Source: Maylandia zebra (Eukaryota > Chordata > Actinopteri > Cichliformes > Cichlidae). From it: a DNA stretch of 64,000 bases. The stretch covers positions 5,407,467 through 5,471,466 of the forward strand of contig NC_135184.1 of assembly GCF_041146795.1 (NCBI RefSeq). The letters are read 5' to 3'. A program made the translations under genes and the position numbers. The notes under the pieces are model-generated. The model was not told where the DNA came from, made no database searches, and was given only the letters and a program-made list of their open reading frames with translations. Shown piece by piece: positions 60,970 through 64,000 of this stretch; positions within the stretch are counted from its first letter, which is position 1; the number at the start of each line of letters is the position of its first letter.

Positions 60970-61258
60970 ACAGCATGTCTTTATCCTGTCTTCCTTTTCT
61001 CACCCCCAAGTAGTCGCAGCAGATGGCCCCGTCCCTCCCTGAGCCTGGTTCTGCCGGAGGTTTCTTCCTGTTAAAAGGGAGTTTTTCCTTCCCACTGTCA
61101 CCAAAGTGCTGCTCATAGGGGGTCATATGATTGTTGGGTTTGTGTCTTTCTGTATTATTGTATTATTGTCTACCTTACAATATAAAGCGCCTTGAGGTGA
61201 CTGTCGTTGCGATTTCGCGATGTGTATAAACAAAATTGAATAGAAAATTAAATTGAAA
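60970..61258 (+). mobile_element. L2 LINE 3' end, opposite orientation to the 55.5-kb copy
   Basis: It contains the same 3' UTR blocks as the other copy (CCTGAGCCTGGTTCTGCCGG, AAAAGGGAGTTTTTCCTTCC, GGGGGTCATATGATTGTTGG, AAAGCGCCTTGAGGTGACTG) but on the plus strand, with an A-rich ATTGAA-type tail. Only the last 290 bp are present. Confidence 0.88.
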
Positions 61259-62003
61259 ACATGAACAAAGTGAGTTGCTATAGAAATGTGTGATTATTAT
61301 GATTTTGTTAAAGAAATGTGTACAAGTATGTGTAAAAATAAACAATAAGTGAAATGAAAATGAATGAATTAATAAAAGAATCAGCTTGAATTATTTCTCT
61401 GTAATGAAGCTGTTTTAGTGAAAGAAAAGGTCTATCTGACTGATGAATGTCCTGGGTTGTTCTGCTCTGAATGAACTTTGACCTTTGTGGTGTTTTAGGA
61501 GGAAAACCACTTCAGTTTTCTCCTCAAACTAGTTTCACATATTCTGTATCAAATCTGAGTGAGATCCTGGAATGAAGGGTTTGTTCATACCTCAAAACTT
61601 TTCATTTAAAAAAGCATCCATTTGTCCACACATTAAAATAAATTATGTCATCATTCATTACTTACATAGAAGAAACAACTTGTTTGTTAATTTACAAAAC
61701 AAGAAAATATTTTGTCTCCCAAATGATAGATGCAAATGTAATTATATATTTAGGATATGATAAACAGAGTATATGTGTTAAAGGCAGGTCTGGTGATTAC
61801 TTTTAGACCTGTGAAGTGGAAGAGAGACAACAACATAGATATACATAAAAACAAATGTTAAACAATCATTTAGAGCACAGAGAAGTTTTCAATTTCATTT
61901 TATGAAGTCCAAATTGTCAAATGTTTCACTGACTTTCCATCTCTGTGTTGTAATAAAAGACAAAGTGTAGATTTAAACACACCTCATTATGGATGACTTC
62001 AGT
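61259..62003. other. Downstream flank of TRIM copy 2
   Basis: I see no gene or repeat. It probably includes the 3' UTR of the minus-strand TRIM gene, but no clear polyadenylation signal could be assigned. Confidence 0.4.
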
Positions 62004-63656
62004 CTATCTGATTTCGCAAAAGTTTCCTGCATCACCTTCAAGCCAAAGTCCGACATAGACTGGCTGACTGAATGTGGTCTTGACCCTGAGGAGGTGACTC
62101 ATGTTTTCAGAGATGGTGTAGAAAGACAAAACACCTGCACTGTGATCCAGGTACACTCCTAATCTGGAACACCGAGGACCTGAGACAGGAGTTTGGCTGT
62201 TGTTGTACCAAAGTGTATAAGTATCTTTGGAAAAATTCAATGCCCAAGATTTGTCATTTCGTCCAAATCCACATTTTTTCCAGCTCTGCTCTCTGTTGAT
62301 ACTCTTGTATGCGACTGCTACATAAACTCCTCCCCCTCTCCTCTCCACCTCCCAGTAACAACGTCCAGTCAGACTCTCTCTACTCAGGACCTGCCAACAT
62401 TTAGTGAATCTGTCTGGATGATCAGAATAAAACTGATCTTGTTTCATTAACGTTACTCTTTTGTTCCCCTTTGATAACAACAGATATGTGTGCGCTGTGT
62501 TTGGATCCAGTGTGATCTCATGTGAATATTTTAAGAACTCAGCTCTGGTCTTTGGTTCTGGCTCCACTTCAGTGACTGTCAGTGAGATTTTTGTCCAGTC
62601 CTCTCTCAGAATGTCCTGTAGTTTATCTCTGACCTTTGAAACAGCTGCTGTCACATCCTCAAAGAACTTCAGAGGACGGATATTGATGCTGGATGAGTCT
62701 GTAGACTCACTGAGTGCTGACAGTGAGGAATAGTTGTGTAGAAACTGGTTGTGATCCTCTGTGTGTGAGAGCTGCTTCAGCTCAGCATCTTTCCTCTTCA
62801 GCTCAGTGATCTCCTGCTCCAGCTTCTCCTGAAGCTCTTTGACTCGACTCGCTTCAGTTTCCTGCTGGGATCTGATCTGCTGCTTCACATCAGAGCTTCT
62901 TTTCTGGATGAGATGGATCAGCTCAGTGAAGATCTTCTCACTGTGCTCCACTGTTTGATCAGCAGACTGATTGATGGCCTCCACATCATGTTGAAGCAGC
63001 TTCACATCTTTCTCTCTGTCCTGGATTCTCTGCTGGATGTTTTGTCGACTCACCTCCAGCTCTCTCTGCCTCTCAGTCCTTTCTGCTGCAGCTGAGACTG
63101 TGTCGTGGCCTTTATGTTCATCCACAGAGCAGAGATAACAGATACTCTGCTGATCAGTACGGCAGAACATCTTCATCACCTCATCATGACGAGAGCAGAT
63201 GTTCTCCTGGAGCTTCTTGGAGGGCTCCACCAGCTTGTGTTTCTTTAATGGAGCCACATCATAATGAGGCTGAAGGTGTTTCTCACAGTAAGAAACCAAA
63301 CACACTAGACAGGATTTCACGGCTTTTAGCTTCATGCCAGAGCACAGATCACAGGCCACATCTTCAGGTCCAACATAGCAGTGATCAGCAGGAGCAGCTT
63401 GGAGTCCAGTCTTCTTCAGCTCCTCCACTAAATCTGCTAACATGGTGTTTTTCACCAGGACAGGCCTCGCTGTGAACGTCTGTCTGCACTGAGGGCAGCT
63501 GTAGATTTTCTTCTTTTCCTCTTCATCCCAAAAGCCATTAATACAGTTCATGCAGTAGTTGTGTCCACAGGGAAGAGCCACCGGATTCTTCAGTAGATCC
63601 AAACAGATCGAACAAGAGAAGTTTTCTCGGTCCAGCTGAACTCCTTTCTGCGCCAT
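62004..63656 (-). CDS. TRIM-family E3 ubiquitin ligase, intronless (TRIM16-like/finTRIM type), copy 2
   Basis: A single exon of 550 residues with the same architecture as copy 1: RING with all eight ligands at identical positions (Cys15 to Cys57), B-box 1-like segment, B-box 2, coiled coil, PRY/SPRY (ITLDPNTA, CYWEVERRGG). It lacks an 8-residue stretch (DVLLSEPP in copy 1) just before the PRY, and its last residues differ (ending GNFCEIR), so the final SPRY strand may be shortened. The ATG at 63,656 is in a strong context (GAAATGGCG) and matches copy 1. The frame is open to an ATG at 63,782, but those 42 residues have no counterpart in copy 1. The middle of the gene is almost identical in DNA to copy 1 while both ends are clearly diverged. 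The role is inferred from the family: RING ubiquitin ligase with a target-binding SPRY domain, probably in innate immunity. Confidence 0.93.
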   Translation of the reverse strand: MAQKGVQLDRENFSCSICLDLLKNPVALPCGHNYCMNCINGFWDEEEKKKIYSCPQCRQTFTARPVLVKNTMLADLVEELKKTGLQAAPADHCYVGPEDVACDLCSGMKLKAVKSCLVCLVSYCEKHLQPHYDVAPLKKHKLVEPSKKLQENICSRHDEVMKMFCRTDQQSICYLCSVDEHKGHDTVSAAAERTERQRELEVSRQNIQQRIQDREKDVKLLQHDVEAINQSADQTVEHSEKIFTELIHLIQKRSSDVKQQIRSQQETEASRVKELQEKLEQEITELKRKDAELKQLSHTEDHNQFLHNYSSLSALSESTDSSSINIRPLKFFEDVTAAVSKVRDKLQDILREDWTKISLTVTEVEPEPKTRAEFLKYSHEITLDPNTAHTYLLLSKGNKRVTLMKQDQFYSDHPDRFTKCWQVLSRESLTGRCYWEVERRGGGVYVAVAYKSINREQSWKKCGFGRNDKSWALNFSKDTYTLWYNNSQTPVSGPRCSRLGVYLDHSAGVLSFYTISENMSHLLRVKTTFSQPVYVGLWLEGDAGNFCEIR

Positions 63657-64000
63657 TTCACCCAACAGTGTCAGCGACTGTCTGAGTTTCTTTTCCTTAT
63701 AACCAAAACTACGCTGAGCTGTTATGTAAGCAACATAACCTTCTGCAGTAAATGGGTTCTGCCAGCTCTTACGCAAGACCACCTGTTGATCAAACTGCAG
63801 AATTGAAGGGAAAAAGCAAACATGTGGACCACAAAGAAATAAAGTGTTAGAGAGTGAGAAGAATAGGAGGGATTATCAGGTTTTAAAAAATTTTAACTTT
63901 AAGACTTTGGTCACCTTAATTTTTAGATGGTAAATTAAAAATAAAGTTGTATACAAGCGATTACTAAAACTCTTAGTTTTGTCACTTATAGACCAATGTG
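63657..64000. other. Upstream region of TRIM copy 2
   Basis: It shares the GGATTATCAGG motif and the following A/T-rich stretch with the upstream region of copy 1. No other element recognised. Confidence 0.4.

Noticed and set aside
63657..63782. N-terminal extension of TRIM copy 2
   Set aside because: Same reasoning: no counterpart in copy 1, and the RING begins at its usual distance from the internal ATG.

Overview
The window is vertebrate nuclear DNA, almost certainly from a teleost fish and plausibly a cichlid or related percomorph. The genes are split by GT-AG introns, the two best genes are vertebrate orthologues, and the repeats (hAT and piggyBac-like MITEs, a tRNA-derived SINE, L2- and RTE-type LINE pieces, Tc1-like remnants, long CA/TA/ATA microsatellites) are typical of fish. 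There are no bacterial-type operons, CRISPR arrays, rRNA genes or convincing tRNA genes.

Layout. (1) 1-7,699, plus strand: the last six coding exons of dip2c (disco-interacting protein 2 C), reading to its conserved C-terminus and stop at 7,699. The rest of the gene lies left of the window. (2) 7,700-17,261: the convergent intergenic zone. It holds the dip2c 3' UTR, a block of nested mobile elements (10,688-12,435) and the likely long 3' UTR of the next gene. (3) 17,262-46,560, minus strand: a complete zmynd11 (BS69) gene. I reconstructed fourteen coding exons that join in frame to 638 codons plus a stop (winged-helix-like N-terminus, PHD, bromodomain, PWWP, coiled coil, MYND), with a probable non-coding first exon near 46,342. 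dip2c and zmynd11 are tail to tail, the arrangement I know from human 10p15.3. (4) 46,560-53,313: gene-free DNA dominated by a tandem array of about 1.03-kb units (47,470-52,810) that alternate in two types, so the true period is 2,059 bp. (5) 53,314-63,656, minus strand: two intronless TRIM genes (RING, B-boxes, coiled coil, PRY/SPRY; TRIM16-like or finTRIM type) separated by L2 and RTE LINE debris.

How it fits together. dip2c (an adenylate-forming-domain protein) and zmynd11 (a reader of H3.3K36me3 chromatin) are housekeeping-type neighbours kept together by ancient synteny. The TRIM pair is a lineage-specific tandem expansion of the ubiquitin-ligase/innate-immunity type. The most informative signals are evolutionary: a near-identical tract in the two TRIM genes that points to gene conversion; the two-tier tandem array; several mobile elements with intact target-site duplications, including a piggyBac-like element inside a hAT element that sits directly beside another hAT element; a SINE interrupted by a hAT element and carrying an apparent 24-bp inversion of its box B; and two copies of one 850-bp MITE in opposite orientation around most of zmynd11. 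I found no new multi-gene system.
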